DNA of 38,097 nucleotides from Clostridium sp. CAG:492 (lineage in GTDB: Bacteria; Bacillota; Clostridia; TANB77; CAG-508), in contig FR878324.1 in NCBI GenBank assembly GCA_000434335.1, forward strand, positions 55,895 through 93,991, in the 5' to 3' direction. Below are positions 22,136 to 30,765 of the stretch, piece by piece (within the stretch, counting starts at the first letter, position 1; each line of letters begins with the position of its first letter). The position numbers and the translations under genes are program-made. Below the pieces are notes generated by a model. That model was not told the origin of the DNA, ran no database searches, and was given only the letters and a program-made list of their open reading frames with translations.

Positions 22136-23152
22136 TTATCCTAATTCAGCAAAATATTTTATTGTTCTTACCATTTGGCTTGTATATGAATTTTCGTTAT
22201 CATACCATGATACAACTTGAACTTGATATAAATCTTCTGCTATTTGTGCAACCATTGTTTGTGTTGCATCAAATAATGAACCATATCTAATTCCTACTAT
22301 ATCTGAAGATACTAATAATTCTTCTGTATAACCGAAAGATTGGTTTGATGCTGATTTCATTGCAGCATTTATTCCTTCTACAGTTATATCTTTTCCTTTA
22401 ACAACTGCCGTTAATATTGTTGTAGATCCTGTTGGAACTGGAACTCTTTGAGCTGAACCAATTAATTTTCCATTTAATTCTGGAATAACTAATCCTATAG
22501 CTTTAGCTGCTCCTGTTGAGTTAGGAACTATATTTACAGCTGCTGCACGAGCTCTTCTTAAATCACCTTTTCTGTGTGGTCCATCAAGAACCATTTGGTC
22601 ACCAGTGTATGCATGTATTGTTGACATTATACCTGATTGAATTGGTGCATATTTATTTAATGCATTTGCCATTGGTGCTAAGCAGTTTGTTGTGCAAGAT
22701 GCTGCTGAAATTATTTTATCATCTGGTGTTAATACATTTTCGTTTACACCAAATACTACTGTTGGTAAATCTTTTCCTGCTGGTGCAGAAATAACAACTT
22801 TTTTAGCTCCTGCATCAATATGAGCTTGTGCTTTTTCTTTAGATGTATAGAATCCTGTACATTCTAATACTACATCTACACCAATTTCTCCCCATGGAAG
22901 TTCTGCTGCATTTGGTTTTGCATATATTTTTATTTCTTTTCCGTCTACAGTTATAGAATCTTCTCCTGCTACAACTGTATCAGCTTTTTCATATCTACCT
23001 TGTGCTGAATCATATTTTAATAAATGAGCTAACATTTTAGGACTTGTTAAATCGTTTATAGCAACGATTTCATACCCCTCTGCTCCAAACATTTGTCTAA
23101 ATGCAAGACGTCCTATACGTCCAAATCCATTAATAGCTACTTTTACTGACAT
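22136..23152 (-). CDS. gap: Glyceraldehyde-3-phosphate dehydrogenase
   Basis: Oxidises glyceraldehyde 3-phosphate to 1,3-bisphosphoglycerate with NAD+. The 338-aa protein has the Rossmann motif INGFGRIGRLAFRQ, the catalytic Cys in SAASCTTNCLAP, the catalytic His in STIHAYTGDQ, and WYDNENSY at the C-terminus. Asp at NDLTSP in the cofactor pocket suits NAD over NADP. GGAGG precedes the ATG. It is the first gene of the glycolytic block, with promoter 23223-23251. No CggR-type regulator gene is upstream; deoD is divergent instead. Confidence 0.97.
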   Translation of the reverse strand: MSVKVAINGFGRIGRLAFRQMFGAEGYEIVAINDLTSPKMLAHLLKYDSAQGRYEKADTVVAGEDSITVDGKEIKIYAKPNAAELPWGEIGVDVVLECTGFYTSKEKAQAHIDAGAKKVVISAPAGKDLPTVVFGVNENVLTPDDKIISAASCTTNCLAPMANALNKYAPIQSGIMSTIHAYTGDQMVLDGPHRKGDLRRARAAAVNIVPNSTGAAKAIGLVIPELNGKLIGSAQRVPVPTGSTTILTAVVKGKDITVEGINAAMKSASNQSFGYTEELLVSSDIVGIRYGSLFDATQTMVAQIAEDLYQVQVVSWYDNENSYTSQMVRTIKYFAELG

Positions 23153-23222
23153 AAAAAATTTCCTCCAATCCGATGTATTTTAACATCTTTAAAATGCTTA
23201 AGTTTTTTCTTAAACCTTTCCC

Positions 23223-23251
23223 ATTGTATACCAAAAAAAGGTAGTTTTCAA
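23223..23251 (-). promoter_or_regulatory. Promoter of the gap-pgk-tpiA-gpmI block
   Basis: Minus-strand -35 TTGAAA (23246-23251), 17-base spacer, -10 TACAAT (23223-23228). The leader of about 65 bases includes a small AAG-rich hairpin and the gap RBS. Confidence 0.65.
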
Positions 23252-23309
23252 GTATATATTACGCCATTTTTCAAAAAATATACTTTTTTTATTTTTTCGT
23301 ATTTTTTTA

Positions 23310-23338
23310 TTGATATGCTCTATTGTTTGTGATAAAAT
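23310..23338 (+). promoter_or_regulatory. deoD upstream promoter (P1)
   Basis: TTGATA (23310-23315), 17-base spacer, TAAAAT (23333-23338) on the plus strand. The predicted leader is about 110 bases. Confidence 0.5.
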
Positions 23339-23392
23339 TTAGGTTTATTTGTTATAAATTTTGAAGTTTTTCACATAGTAATATAGTCACAC

Positions 23393-23421
23393 TTTACTAC
23401 ATAATTTTTATGTGATAAAAT
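23393..23421 (+). promoter_or_regulatory. deoD proximal promoter (P2) with internal ACAT/ATGT palindrome
   Basis: TTTACT (23393-23398), 17-base spacer, TAAAAT (23416-23421). The spacer holds ACATAA-TTT-TTATGT, a perfect inverted repeat. The 29-base block matches the promoter at 35826-35854 at 25 positions; see findings. Confidence 0.5.
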
Positions 23422-23453
23422 GCAGTCAAATTTAAACAAAGGAGGATTTTATT

Positions 23454-24173
23454 ATGACACCACATATTAATGCGAAAGAAGAAGACATCGCTAAAATTGT
23501 TTTAGCTCCTGGAGATCCACTTAGAGCTAAATATATTGCTGAAAATTTTTTAGAAAATTACAGATTGGTTAATACTGTTAGAAATATTTTGGCATATACT
23601 GGAACATATAAAGGAAAAGAAATTACTGTATTTTCAACAGGTATGGGTATGCCTAGTATGGGAATATATTGCTATGAATTGTATAAGTTTTATAATGTTG
23701 AAACTATTATAAGAATTGGCTCTTGTGGAGCTTATTCTGCAGATTTAAACATTTTTGATACTATATTAGTTGATGAATCTTACACCGAAGGAAACTTTGC
23801 TAAAGCTTTAAACAATAAAGATTGTCACATAATAAAAGCAAGCGAAGATATTAATTCTATTATAAAAGAAACTGCTAATGAAAATAATATAAAAATTGTT
23901 GAAGGTAATGTTTTATGCAGTGAATGTTTTGATTATTATATAGAAGATATAAATATATTATTAAATAGATTACCTGCAGAATTTAATATTACAGCAGCAG
24001 AAATGGAATCTTTTGCTTTATTCTACACTGCAAAATATTTAAACAAAAAAGCTTCTTGTTTATTAACTGTTGTTGATTCACATTATAAAAAGCAAGAAAT
24101 TTCTTCAGAAGAAAGAGAAAAATCCTTGAATGATATGATTGTGCTAGCATTAGAAAGCAGTTTAAAAGTTTAA
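23454..24173 (+). CDS. deoD: Purine nucleoside phosphorylase, DeoD type
   Basis: A 239-aa hexameric-type enzyme that splits purine (deoxy)nucleosides with phosphate. The phosphate-binding APGDPLRAKYIAENF and IIRIGSCGA are clear, as is the nucleoside site AAEMESFALFYTA. The catalytic Asp is in TVVDSH; the usual SDH motif is changed to VDS, with Asp kept, and the partner Arg is in EERE. AAAGGAGG precedes the ATG. It is divergent from gap, with two candidate promoters. It supplies bases to salvage and sugar phosphate to central metabolism. Confidence 0.94.
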   Translation: MTPHINAKEEDIAKIVLAPGDPLRAKYIAENFLENYRLVNTVRNILAYTGTYKGKEITVFSTGMGMPSMGIYCYELYKFYNVETIIRIGSCGAYSADLNIFDTILVDESYTEGNFAKALNNKDCHIIKASEDINSIIKETANENNIKIVEGNVLCSECFDYYIEDINILLNRLPAEFNITAAEMESFALFYTAKYLNKKASCLLTVVDSHYKKQEISSEEREKSLNDMIVLALESSLKV

Positions 24174-24224
24174 TTTTACATTGTTATATTATTTATTGCT
24201 AGATTTTCCATATTAATTTATATA

Positions 24225-24270
24225 TAAAAAGAGATTACAATATAAATTATTATATTTGTAATCTCTTTTT
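24225..24270. terminator. Bidirectional terminator after deoD
   Basis: AAAAAGAGATTACAA-TATAA pairs with TTATA-TTTGTAATCTCTTTTT in a stem of about 20 pairs, A-rich on the left and T-rich on the right, between deoD and the small minus-strand gene. Confidence 0.85.
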
Positions 24271-24285
24271 CTGTCTTAGTCATGT

Positions 24286-24441
24286 TTAGTCAATTTCATC
24301 ACGTATTTCGCCCTGCTCCTTGGGGTCAATTATAACTTCACCTAAAAGTTCTCCATTTTTGTCAAAGAGCCGTGTCACTTCAATTCCGTTTCTAAAAATT
24401 GTGTCAAATGATTCCATTTTTGATGGGTCAAAATCTTTCAT
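24286..24441 (-). CDS. Small acidic protein, 51 aa (function unknown)
   Basis: Not recognised. The frame opens at ATG 24441 with AGGAGG about 6 bases before it and closes at TAA 24288-24286. The peptide begins MKDFDPSKMESFDTIFRNG and continues with TRLFDKNGELLGEVIIDP, a pattern of a strand, a turn and a strand, with many acidic residues. It has no signal, membrane segment or Cys. Codons such as CGG, CTC, CCC and GGC are rare in the neighbouring genes, so it may be acquired. It lies about 110 bases after the ileS stop and may be read from the ileS transcript or from its own promoter. Confidence 0.65.
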   Translation of the reverse strand: MKDFDPSKMESFDTIFRNGIEVTRLFDKNGELLGEVIIDPKEQGEIRDEID

Positions 24442-24550
24442 GACAACCTCCTAAAAAATTGATAGTTTAAATATAAAATAAGAAAAGTTATTTGTCAACA
24501 AAATTCGACAATTTTATAAGAAAGCATGATTGTTTCCTTTTTCTTTTCGT

Positions 24551-27301
24551 TTATTTTAAAGCTTCACTACATCTGTGGCATATTGTTGGATTTTCTTTGT
24601 CTTGTCCTACTGTTATATCGTATTTCCAACATCTTTCGCATTTTTCACCTTCGGCTACTTGTACTTTTATGTCTGATGTACCTTCTACTAAATCTAATCC
24701 TGATACTATGAATACATCTTTTAGTAAGTCTTTGTTGTCATTTAAGAATTTGTATTCTTCTCCTTCTGCTGATATTATTACTTTTGCGTTTAGTGAATGT
24801 CCTATTACTTTTTCTGATCTTGCTTCTTCTAATTTTTTTGCTACCGCTTCTTTTATTTTTAGTATTTTATCCCATTTTGCTTCTAGCTCTTTGTCTTCAT
24901 ATTTTTCATTTACTTCTGGGTAATATGAAAGCATTACACTTTCTGTGTTTTCGCCATCTTTATGAGGCATATATTTCCATATTTCTTCTGCTGTGAAGCT
25001 TGCCATTGGAGCTATAATTTTTACAAGTGCTTGTAGTATTTCGTACATTGTTGTTTGAGCAGCTCTTCTTTCTGTTGATTCTGGTTTTGCTGTGTATAGT
25101 CTGTCTTTTATTATGTCTAAATAGAAATTACTCATGTCTAATACACAGAATGTATTTATTGCTTGATATGCTTTGTTGAAGTCATATGCATCATATGATT
25201 TTGTACATTCGCTTATTAAATTATTTAGTCTTGTTAGAGCCCATTTGTCAATTTCTTGTAAATCTTCATATGCTACTGGTTTGTTTACATCAAAGTCGTG
25301 GATGTTTCCTAATATGTATCTTGCAGTGTTACGTATTTTTCTGTATACTTCTGAAACTTGTTTTAATATTTCCTTAGATAATCTTACATCTGATTGATAA
25401 TCTGAAGATAGTGCCCAAAGTCTTAGTATATCTGCACCATATTGGTCTATTACTTCTTGTGGATCAATACCATTTCCTAATGATTTATGCATTTGTCTTC
25501 CTTGTGCATCAACAGTCCATCCATGTGTTAAAACTTCTTTGTATGGAGCATCTCCAGTTACTGCTATTGATGTTAATAATGATGATTGGAACCATCCTCT
25601 GTATTGGTCAGCACCTTCTAAGTATAAATCTGCTTTTGGTAATCCTCTTTGAGCAAGACAACTTTGATGTGTTGAACCAGAATCAAACCATACATCCATT
25701 ATGTCTGATTCTTTTGTAAATTCTGTACATCCACATTCTGGACATTTTGCATCTGCTGGTAATAAATCTTTCACATCCATGTCAAACCAACAATTAGTTC
25801 CATGCTCTTTAACAAGATTTATTACTTTTTCCATAGAGCTATCTGTAACATATTCCTTCTCACAATTTTTACAATAGAATATTGGTAGTGGAACTCCCCA
25901 AGTTCTTTGACGAGATATACACCAGTCATTACGCTCTTCTATCATTTTAGAAATACGGTCTTCACCCCATGCTGGAACCCATTTAACATTTTTTATAGCT
26001 TTTAATGAATCCGCTCTAAATTTATCTATTGAAGCAAACCATTGCTTTGTAGCTCTGAATATTATTGGCTTTTTACATCTCCAACAATGTGGATATGAGT
26101 GATTTATTTTCTTTTTAGCAAATAGTAAATCATTTTCATCTAACCATTTTACAATTTCTTTATTAGATTTTGCATAAAACATACCTGCAAATGGTCCAGC
26201 TTCTTTTGTTTGATGACCATTATCATCAACACAAACAATCATTTCAAGTCCATTTTTTAATCCACATAAATAATCTTCTTTACCATATCCAGGAGCTGTA
26301 TGAACTTCACCAGTACCAGCTTCTAAATCAACATCTACTGTATCTGGACTACCCATAACAACTTTAGATTCTCTATTTAAGAAAGGATGTTTACATTTAA
26401 CTCCATCAAATTCTTTACCTTCAAATTCTTTTATAACTGTATATTCTTCTACTCCAGCATCTTTTAAAACTGGCTCAATTCTTTCTGTTGCAATAACTAA
26501 TTTTTCTCCATTAACATCAATTAAGCTATATTTAAAGTCTGGGTTTACTGTTATACCTGTGTTTCCAGGTAATGTCCATGGTGTTGTTGTCCAAATAACA
26601 AAATATGTATCTCTTTCATCAAATAATCCATTTCCTTCTATTACTGGGAATTTTACATATACTGTTTCTGAATCAACATCTTTATATTCGATTTCAGCTT
26701 CAGCCAATGCTGTTTCACAATCAGTACACCAATAAACTGGTTTTAAACCTTTGTATATATAGCCTTTTTTATACATAGTACCAAAAACTTTTAATTGCTC
26801 AGCTTCCATTTCTGGTTGATATGTTATATATGGATGTTTCCAATCTGCTAAAACACCTAATCTTTTAAATCCATCAGTTTGTAATTTTATATATTCTTTA
26901 TTAAATCCTTTACATGCATCTCTGAATTCAGAAATTGGAACTTCATCTCTATTTAATCCTAATTTTTCAATAGCTTTTTTTTCAGTTGGCATACCATGTG
27001 TATCGAATCCAGGTATAAATGGAGTATCAAATCCTTTTAAATTTTTGTATCTTACTATTGTATCTTTTAAAATTTTATTTAAAGCATGTCCGATGTGAAG
27101 TCCACCATTTGCATATGGAGGCCCATCATGTAATACGAATGGTGTTTTTCCTTCATTCTTTTTTAACATTTTTTCATACAAATCATTTTCAAATACTTCA
27201 TCAAATATTTTTGGTTCGTTTTCTGGTAAATTTCCTCTCATAGGGAAATCTGTTTTTGGTAAGTTTAATGTTTTACCATAATCTTTTTTTTCCTCACACA
27301 T
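24551..27301 (-). CDS. ileS: Isoleucyl-tRNA synthetase
   Basis: A class I synthetase (916 aa) that charges tRNA-Ile and edits valine. The HIGH motif is seen as GGLHIGHALN at residues 67-74; the KMSKS loop is MHKSLGNG, with the first Lys changed to Met and the second residue to His but the final Lys-Ser kept. The editing domain includes WTTTPWTLPGNTGI, and GWFQSSLLTS lies just before the KMSKS region. C-terminal zinc Cys sets (CERCWKYD, then CHRCSEALK) mark the bacterial type. AGGAG precedes the ATG. A T-box leader (27396-27654) couples expression to uncharged tRNA-Ile. Confidence 0.97.
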   Translation of the reverse strand: MCEEKKDYGKTLNLPKTDFPMRGNLPENEPKIFDEVFENDLYEKMLKKNEGKTPFVLHDGPPYANGGLHIGHALNKILKDTIVRYKNLKGFDTPFIPGFDTHGMPTEKKAIEKLGLNRDEVPISEFRDACKGFNKEYIKLQTDGFKRLGVLADWKHPYITYQPEMEAEQLKVFGTMYKKGYIYKGLKPVYWCTDCETALAEAEIEYKDVDSETVYVKFPVIEGNGLFDERDTYFVIWTTTPWTLPGNTGITVNPDFKYSLIDVNGEKLVIATERIEPVLKDAGVEEYTVIKEFEGKEFDGVKCKHPFLNRESKVVMGSPDTVDVDLEAGTGEVHTAPGYGKEDYLCGLKNGLEMIVCVDDNGHQTKEAGPFAGMFYAKSNKEIVKWLDENDLLFAKKKINHSYPHCWRCKKPIIFRATKQWFASIDKFRADSLKAIKNVKWVPAWGEDRISKMIEERNDWCISRQRTWGVPLPIFYCKNCEKEYVTDSSMEKVINLVKEHGTNCWFDMDVKDLLPADAKCPECGCTEFTKESDIMDVWFDSGSTHQSCLAQRGLPKADLYLEGADQYRGWFQSSLLTSIAVTGDAPYKEVLTHGWTVDAQGRQMHKSLGNGIDPQEVIDQYGADILRLWALSSDYQSDVRLSKEILKQVSEVYRKIRNTARYILGNIHDFDVNKPVAYEDLQEIDKWALTRLNNLISECTKSYDAYDFNKAYQAINTFCVLDMSNFYLDIIKDRLYTAKPESTERRAAQTTMYEILQALVKIIAPMASFTAEEIWKYMPHKDGENTESVMLSYYPEVNEKYEDKELEAKWDKILKIKEAVAKKLEEARSEKVIGHSLNAKVIISAEGEEYKFLNDNKDLLKDVFIVSGLDLVEGTSDIKVQVAEGEKCERCWKYDITVGQDKENPTICHRCSEALK

Positions 27302-27395
27302 ATTTAATCTCTCCTTTATTATAAATTTTTATAGAACAAATTCTTTCTGAATATGTAATTTTTATATTTTATTTAAATTTTATATTTTAGACATC

Positions 27396-27654
27396 AAAAA
27401 AAGCCATTTGTCCTACTTTTATTAGGACGAATGACTTAAAATCCGCGGTACCACCTATATTAGCTAAATATTAAATTACTAGCTCTCTTAATTTTCTTTT
27501 AACGCAAGATTACGGCTTAATTTACTTTGGTTCAATTAAGCAACATAAAGGTGATAACATACAAATTATTATCTTACTGAAATTTCAGCTTATTTTTTCA
27601 GCTCTCTGTTAGTTTTAGTTTGAATGTGTTGTCCTTTATTTCGTTTTTGAATAT
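27396..27654 (-). promoter_or_regulatory. T-box riboswitch leader of ileS
   Basis: On the minus strand the leader contains the AG-bulge-like AACAGAGAGCTG, a Stem I region, and the diagnostic T-box sequence AGGTGGTACCGCGG (about 27442-27456). It ends in a terminator: AGTCATTCGTCCTA with TAGGACAAATGGCT (27402-27436) followed by seven Ts. An ATC followed by A, within GTTATCACC in Stem I, is a plausible isoleucine specifier. Uncharged tRNA-Ile should favour the antiterminator and so ileS expression. The element class is secure; the exact specifier is inferred. Confidence 0.9.
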
Positions 27655-27660
27655 GGTACT

Positions 27661-27689
27661 ATGATAGCACCATTTTTTATTTTTTTCAA
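27661..27689 (-). promoter_or_regulatory. Promoter of the ileS T-box transcript
   Basis: Minus-strand -35 TTGAAA (27684-27689), 17-base spacer, -10 TATCAT (27661-27666). Confidence 0.6.
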
Positions 27690-27745
27690 TAGGTATGTGA
27701 TATTTTTGTTTAAATATTTTGTCGTTTTTTTGTTTACGATTTTAG

Positions 27746-27774
27746 TTTACTTTTTATTTATTTTGTAATATAAT
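27746..27774 (+). promoter_or_regulatory. Promoter of the 96-aa gene
   Basis: TTTACT (27746-27751), 17-base spacer, TATAAT (27769-27774), about 33 bases before the ATG. Confidence 0.6.
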
Positions 27775-27807
27775 ATATTATACATTTTAAGAAGGAGGAA
27801 TAATCCA

Positions 27808-28098
27808 ATGCAGATCAATGCTGATGAGCTGCGGTTTATATCACCATCTGGTGTTATAATATCCAGTCCGGAGCAACACTTTCATTCGGAAGTAATTGCT
27901 GAGAAAAAACTCGGTAATAATCCGGAAGCATCAATTATTGATGTTGTTCAAAATGGATTCGCAATAATTGTACCTTTCCATAATGAACTTATGATATCGC
28001 ATATTTGCGAACTGACAGCTCAACAAAAAACAGCCATTTGCCAACTAAAAACAGCATTTCCTAATTATAATTTTTCAATAATTAAGGATGCCATTTAG
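27808..28098 (+). CDS. Hypothetical protein, 96 aa, atypical base composition
   Basis: Not recognised. It starts at ATG 27808 after AAGGAGG. The sequence MQINADELRFISPSG and then VQNGFAIIVPFHNELMISH reads as a small mixed alpha/beta protein without signal, membrane helix or paired Cys. Codons such as CTG, CGG, CCG and TCG are common here but scarce in flanking genes, so horizontal acquisition is likely. It has its own promoter and a clear terminator (28107-28160), divergent from the ileS leader. Function cannot be suggested. Confidence 0.7.
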   Translation: MQINADELRFISPSGVIISSPEQHFHSEVIAEKKLGNNPEASIIDVVQNGFAIIVPFHNELMISHICELTAQQKTAICQLKTAFPNYNFSIIKDAI

Positions 28099-28106
28099 GC
28101 AATTCA

Positions 28107-28160
28107 AATAAGAAGTATTTTAGGTGCTTTATACATCTACTATACTTCTTATTTCTTTTT
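28107..28160. terminator. Terminator after the 96-aa gene
   Basis: AATAAGAAGTAT (28107-28118) pairs with ATACTTCTTATT (28142-28153) with an inner TAGGTG/CATCTA stem, followed by TCTTTTT. It also closes the convergent hydrolase gene. Confidence 0.8.
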
Positions 28161-28170
28161 ATATATTAAT

Positions 28171-29058
28171 CTATATACTTTGTATAAATTTTAGAATTTC
28201 CTCTGCAAGAATTTCTTCTTTTCCTCTGTAATTGTGTGTTGCACCATCTATAAAGTTAATATCTTTTTTATTATTTAATATTTTTTCATTCATTAAATTT
28301 ACTAGCTCATTTGCTGGTAAATTTATTATTTCATTTACATTTCCCCATCTCATAAATAATGGCACTTTTATGTTGTTTAGTTTTTCAAATTTGTAGTTTT
28401 TTTCTTGGTATTTTGCAAAATCAATTTCTTTATTATCTCTATAGTATGTTAAAAAAGTTTGTACACTTACTAGTGGCAAAAATGATGCTTTGCAGTCTAT
28501 TATGTAATTTAATTGTTTTTCTGCTTCTTTTTCTTTTGCAATTTTTATTACATCTTCATCTGAGTTTTTTACTAAAAATTGCATTACGCTTGTTAGGTCG
28601 ACTAGTGATAATAATATTACTGAGCTTATTTTGTTTAATATTTTTGTTTCGTTGTTTTGTAATAATTTATTGTATACATATACGCTTTTTGTTGAACCTA
28701 GGCTGTGTCCTTGTAGATGGATTTTTTCGTAGCCTTTTGATGCCATTAGTTTTATTGCTGATACTATGTCGTAATATGAGTCTTTTACATCTTCAAATGC
28801 TGTTCCTTGTAGTATTCCGCTTCCATTTTTTATTATTTTATTTACTAGGCCGAAACCTCTGTTGTTAAAGCTGAAATATGAAATATTGTTTGATGTTAGT
28901 TTTTGTGCTATTATGTCGTCTCTTTGCTTAAAGCAATTACTTCCCATTCCGTGAATTGCTATTACAACTTCTTTGTCTGTTTGGTTTTCGCTTGTGTGTA
29001 GTAAGCCGAAAAGCTCTGTGTTGTCCTCTGTGTTAAAGTATATTTTTTCTATTCTCAT
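28171..29058 (-). CDS. Alpha/beta hydrolase
   Basis: A 295-aa serine hydrolase of the alpha/beta fold. The oxyanion-side motif AIHGMGSN lies at residues 34-41, the nucleophile Ser119 in QGHSLGS, and a late His in DGATHNYRG completes the triad. FNNRGFG is the usual second-strand segment. There is no signal peptide, so it acts in the cytoplasm. The substrate is unknown; esterase or acylaminoacyl-type activity is plausible. It follows three Tim44-like/zinc-ribbon genes on the same strand, 75 bases after the last one, with an uncertain functional tie. Confidence 0.85.
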   Translation of the reverse strand: MRIEKIYFNTEDNTELFGLLHTSENQTDKEVVIAIHGMGSNCFKQRDDIIAQKLTSNNISYFSFNNRGFGLVNKIIKNGSGILQGTAFEDVKDSYYDIVSAIKLMASKGYEKIHLQGHSLGSTKSVYVYNKLLQNNETKILNKISSVILLSLVDLTSVMQFLVKNSDEDVIKIAKEKEAEKQLNYIIDCKASFLPLVSVQTFLTYYRDNKEIDFAKYQEKNYKFEKLNNIKVPLFMRWGNVNEIINLPANELVNLMNEKILNNKKDINFIDGATHNYRGKEEILAEEILKFIQSI

Positions 29059-29133
29059 TTATGGTTTTGTACTCCTTTCTGTTGGTGCGATTTTTTTGCT
29101 AAAAAATAAAACCGTTTCTTTTTTTACTTTTTG

Positions 29134-29679
29134 TTAAATGTCCATATATGTTATTACCCAGTCGTAGTTTTGTAGGTTGAATATTGCTCCGCAGTATTCA
29201 CATTGTCCATTTTTGTTTACATCTATGTTTGCTCCACATGATGGACATTTTCTGGCTACTCCCATATCTTGTGAATTTTTTTGTTTTGTGTATATTAGTT
29301 TGTTCATTCTTTCTACTCGGTTGTATCTGTCTCCTGATATGTATTTTCTTGTATCTCTTGCAATATAGTATTCTAATGCTTTCGAATGTACATTTACTTC
29401 TATTTTGAAACTATCTTCTTGCTCTTCTATTTTTAAAATTTGGACATCTGCTACATTTAGTTCGTCATATAATTGAATCCTGTTGTTTGATTTGTCGTTT
29501 TCTACTTTTTGAACTATTTTTTGATATGTTTCTTCGTTAACAAAGTGATGGATTTTTTCTGTTTTTCCTGTCACCATTGATAGTTTTATTTGTACAAATG
29601 TGTTTTCTACTTTTGATTTGAATTTTGCTTCTGAAAATTCTGAGTCTTGTTTTAATAAATTTTCTAATGTGTTATTCAT
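29134..29679 (-). CDS. Tim44-like domain protein with C-terminal zinc ribbon, no membrane anchor
   Basis: A 181-aa protein, third of three paralogues. It begins directly with the Tim44-like domain (FVQIKLSMVTGKTEKIHHFV, then LNVADVQILKIEEQEDSFKIEV) and ends in a two-Cys-pair ribbon, CPSCGANIDVNKNGQCEYCG. The other two copies (29783 and 30766) have a signal or membrane anchor and Ser-rich linker that are missing here, so this one is probably cytoplasmic. ATG 29688 touches AAAGGA, while ATG 29679 is 9 bases from it and is preferred. A perfect hairpin (29745-29773) lies just upstream. Function unknown. Confidence 0.75.
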   Translation of the reverse strand: MNNTLENLLKQDSEFSEAKFKSKVENTFVQIKLSMVTGKTEKIHHFVNEETYQKIVQKVENDKSNNRIQLYDELNVADVQILKIEEQEDSFKIEVNVHSKALEYYIARDTRKYISGDRYNRVERMNKLIYTKQKNSQDMGVARKCPSCGANIDVNKNGQCEYCGAIFNLQNYDWVITYMDI

Positions 29680-29744
29680 TTTTTTCATTCCTTTTTATTG
29701 TTTATTTGGGATTTTTGTTGGTTACCCATATACCATTATGTTTT

Positions 29745-29773
29745 GAGATATAGTATTTAAAATACTATATCTC
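29745..29773. other. Perfect palindromic hairpin between Tim44-like genes
   Basis: GAGATATAGTATT and AATACTATATCTC form a 13-bp stem around a 3-base loop. There is no U-tract on the minus strand. It could be a 3' stabiliser for the upstream gene or an operator for the downstream one. Confidence 0.5.
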
Positions 29774-29782
29774 CTTTATTAT

Positions 29783-30700
29783 TTATATATAATATTGCTC
29801 AATTACTTTTTTTTCTGTTAATACCCATTTTGTATTTTCTGATACTAGTTTCGATCCACAGTATTCACATGTTCCTGTACTGTTCATTTCTACTTTTGCA
29901 CCACAATTTGGACAATGAGTTACTTTTTCGTCTTCACTTAATGCTTTTCTAAAGCTCATTTCGTATAATATACGTATTTTTTTCTTGTCTTCGCCTCTTA
30001 TTAATTTTTTCGTGTTGACATCTGCTATATAATCATACATTTCTATTACATAATTTGTTTTTATAGTAATTGTTCCATTTTGATTTGTAACATCTTTTAA
30101 ACAGCTTTGTTTTAGTTGTATGTCTTTCATTATGTTTTGCTCGCCTTTTACTTCAAGTGTTGCAAGTTGTGATTCGTACATTGTGTATATTTCGTCTGTT
30201 ACTTTGTCTTTTATATCTTCTAATTTAAAATCCATCCATGCCATTTGAATGTCATAATAAATGCTATATCCTTGTTTTAAGAATTCTTGTTTGTTGAAGT
30301 TCGGTATTAATTTCTTTATTTTATTTTCTATTTCATCTTCATTATTTTTATTAATAACAATTCTGTGTAAATTGTTTGTAGCTTTTTTTGTTATAATACT
30401 CCATATTACAATTATTACAACAATTATTGCCAATGAAATAATACCTGCAAGTGGATCACTGCTTCCACTGCTTGAACTGCTTCTGCTTGATGATGACCTA
30501 TGACTACTACTTGAACTTCTTCTGCTTGATGAACTGCTATGGCTGCTGCTATGACTACTGTGACTGCTACTATGACTTACGCTATGTCCTGAATCTGCAA
30601 AAGTTGGTCTTTCATATATTACAGTAAAAGTTAATATTACTGAACACAAAATACCTAGTGTTATTAATATCTTTTTTATTATATTTTTTCTTTTCTCCAT
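29783..30700 (-). CDS. Membrane-anchored Tim44-like/zinc-ribbon protein with Ser/His-rich segment
   Basis: A 305-aa protein. In order: a basic N-terminus with a hydrophobic helix ending near VIYERPTFADSG (signal-like), a Ser/His/Arg-rich stretch of about 45 residues, a second membrane helix (GIISLAIIVVIIVIWSII), a Tim44-like domain (IYYDIQMAWMDFKLEDIKD, then TDEIYTMYESQL), and a zinc ribbon (CPNCGAKVEMNSTGTCEYCG). The C-terminal domain faces the cytoplasm if the first helix is cleaved or the two helices form a hairpin. It is close to the neighbour at 30766-31653, clearly a duplication. The role is unknown; AGGGGAG precedes the ATG. Confidence 0.82.
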   Translation of the reverse strand: MEKRKNIIKKILITLGILCSVILTFTVIYERPTFADSGHSVSHSSSHSSHSSSHSSSSSRRSSSSSHRSSSSRSSSSSGSSDPLAGIISLAIIVVIIVIWSIITKKATNNLHRIVINKNNEDEIENKIKKLIPNFNKQEFLKQGYSIYYDIQMAWMDFKLEDIKDKVTDEIYTMYESQLATLEVKGEQNIMKDIQLKQSCLKDVTNQNGTITIKTNYVIEMYDYIADVNTKKLIRGEDKKKIRILYEMSFRKALSEDEKVTHCPNCGAKVEMNSTGTCEYCGSKLVSENTKWVLTEKKVIEQYYI

Positions 30701-30721
30701 TTTACTCCCCTAATTTATATA

Positions 30722-30756
30722 TTAAGAATGAAAATATTTTATATTTTCATCCTTAA
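30722..30756. other. Hairpin between Tim44-like genes
   Basis: TTAAGAATGAAAATA pairs with TATTTTCATCCTTAA with one mismatch. There is no U-tract on the minus strand. It fills the 65-base gap, as does the palindrome at 29745 in the next gap, so each gene of the array is preceded or followed by a hairpin. Confidence 0.45.
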
Positions 30757-30765
30757 CTTTTTATT

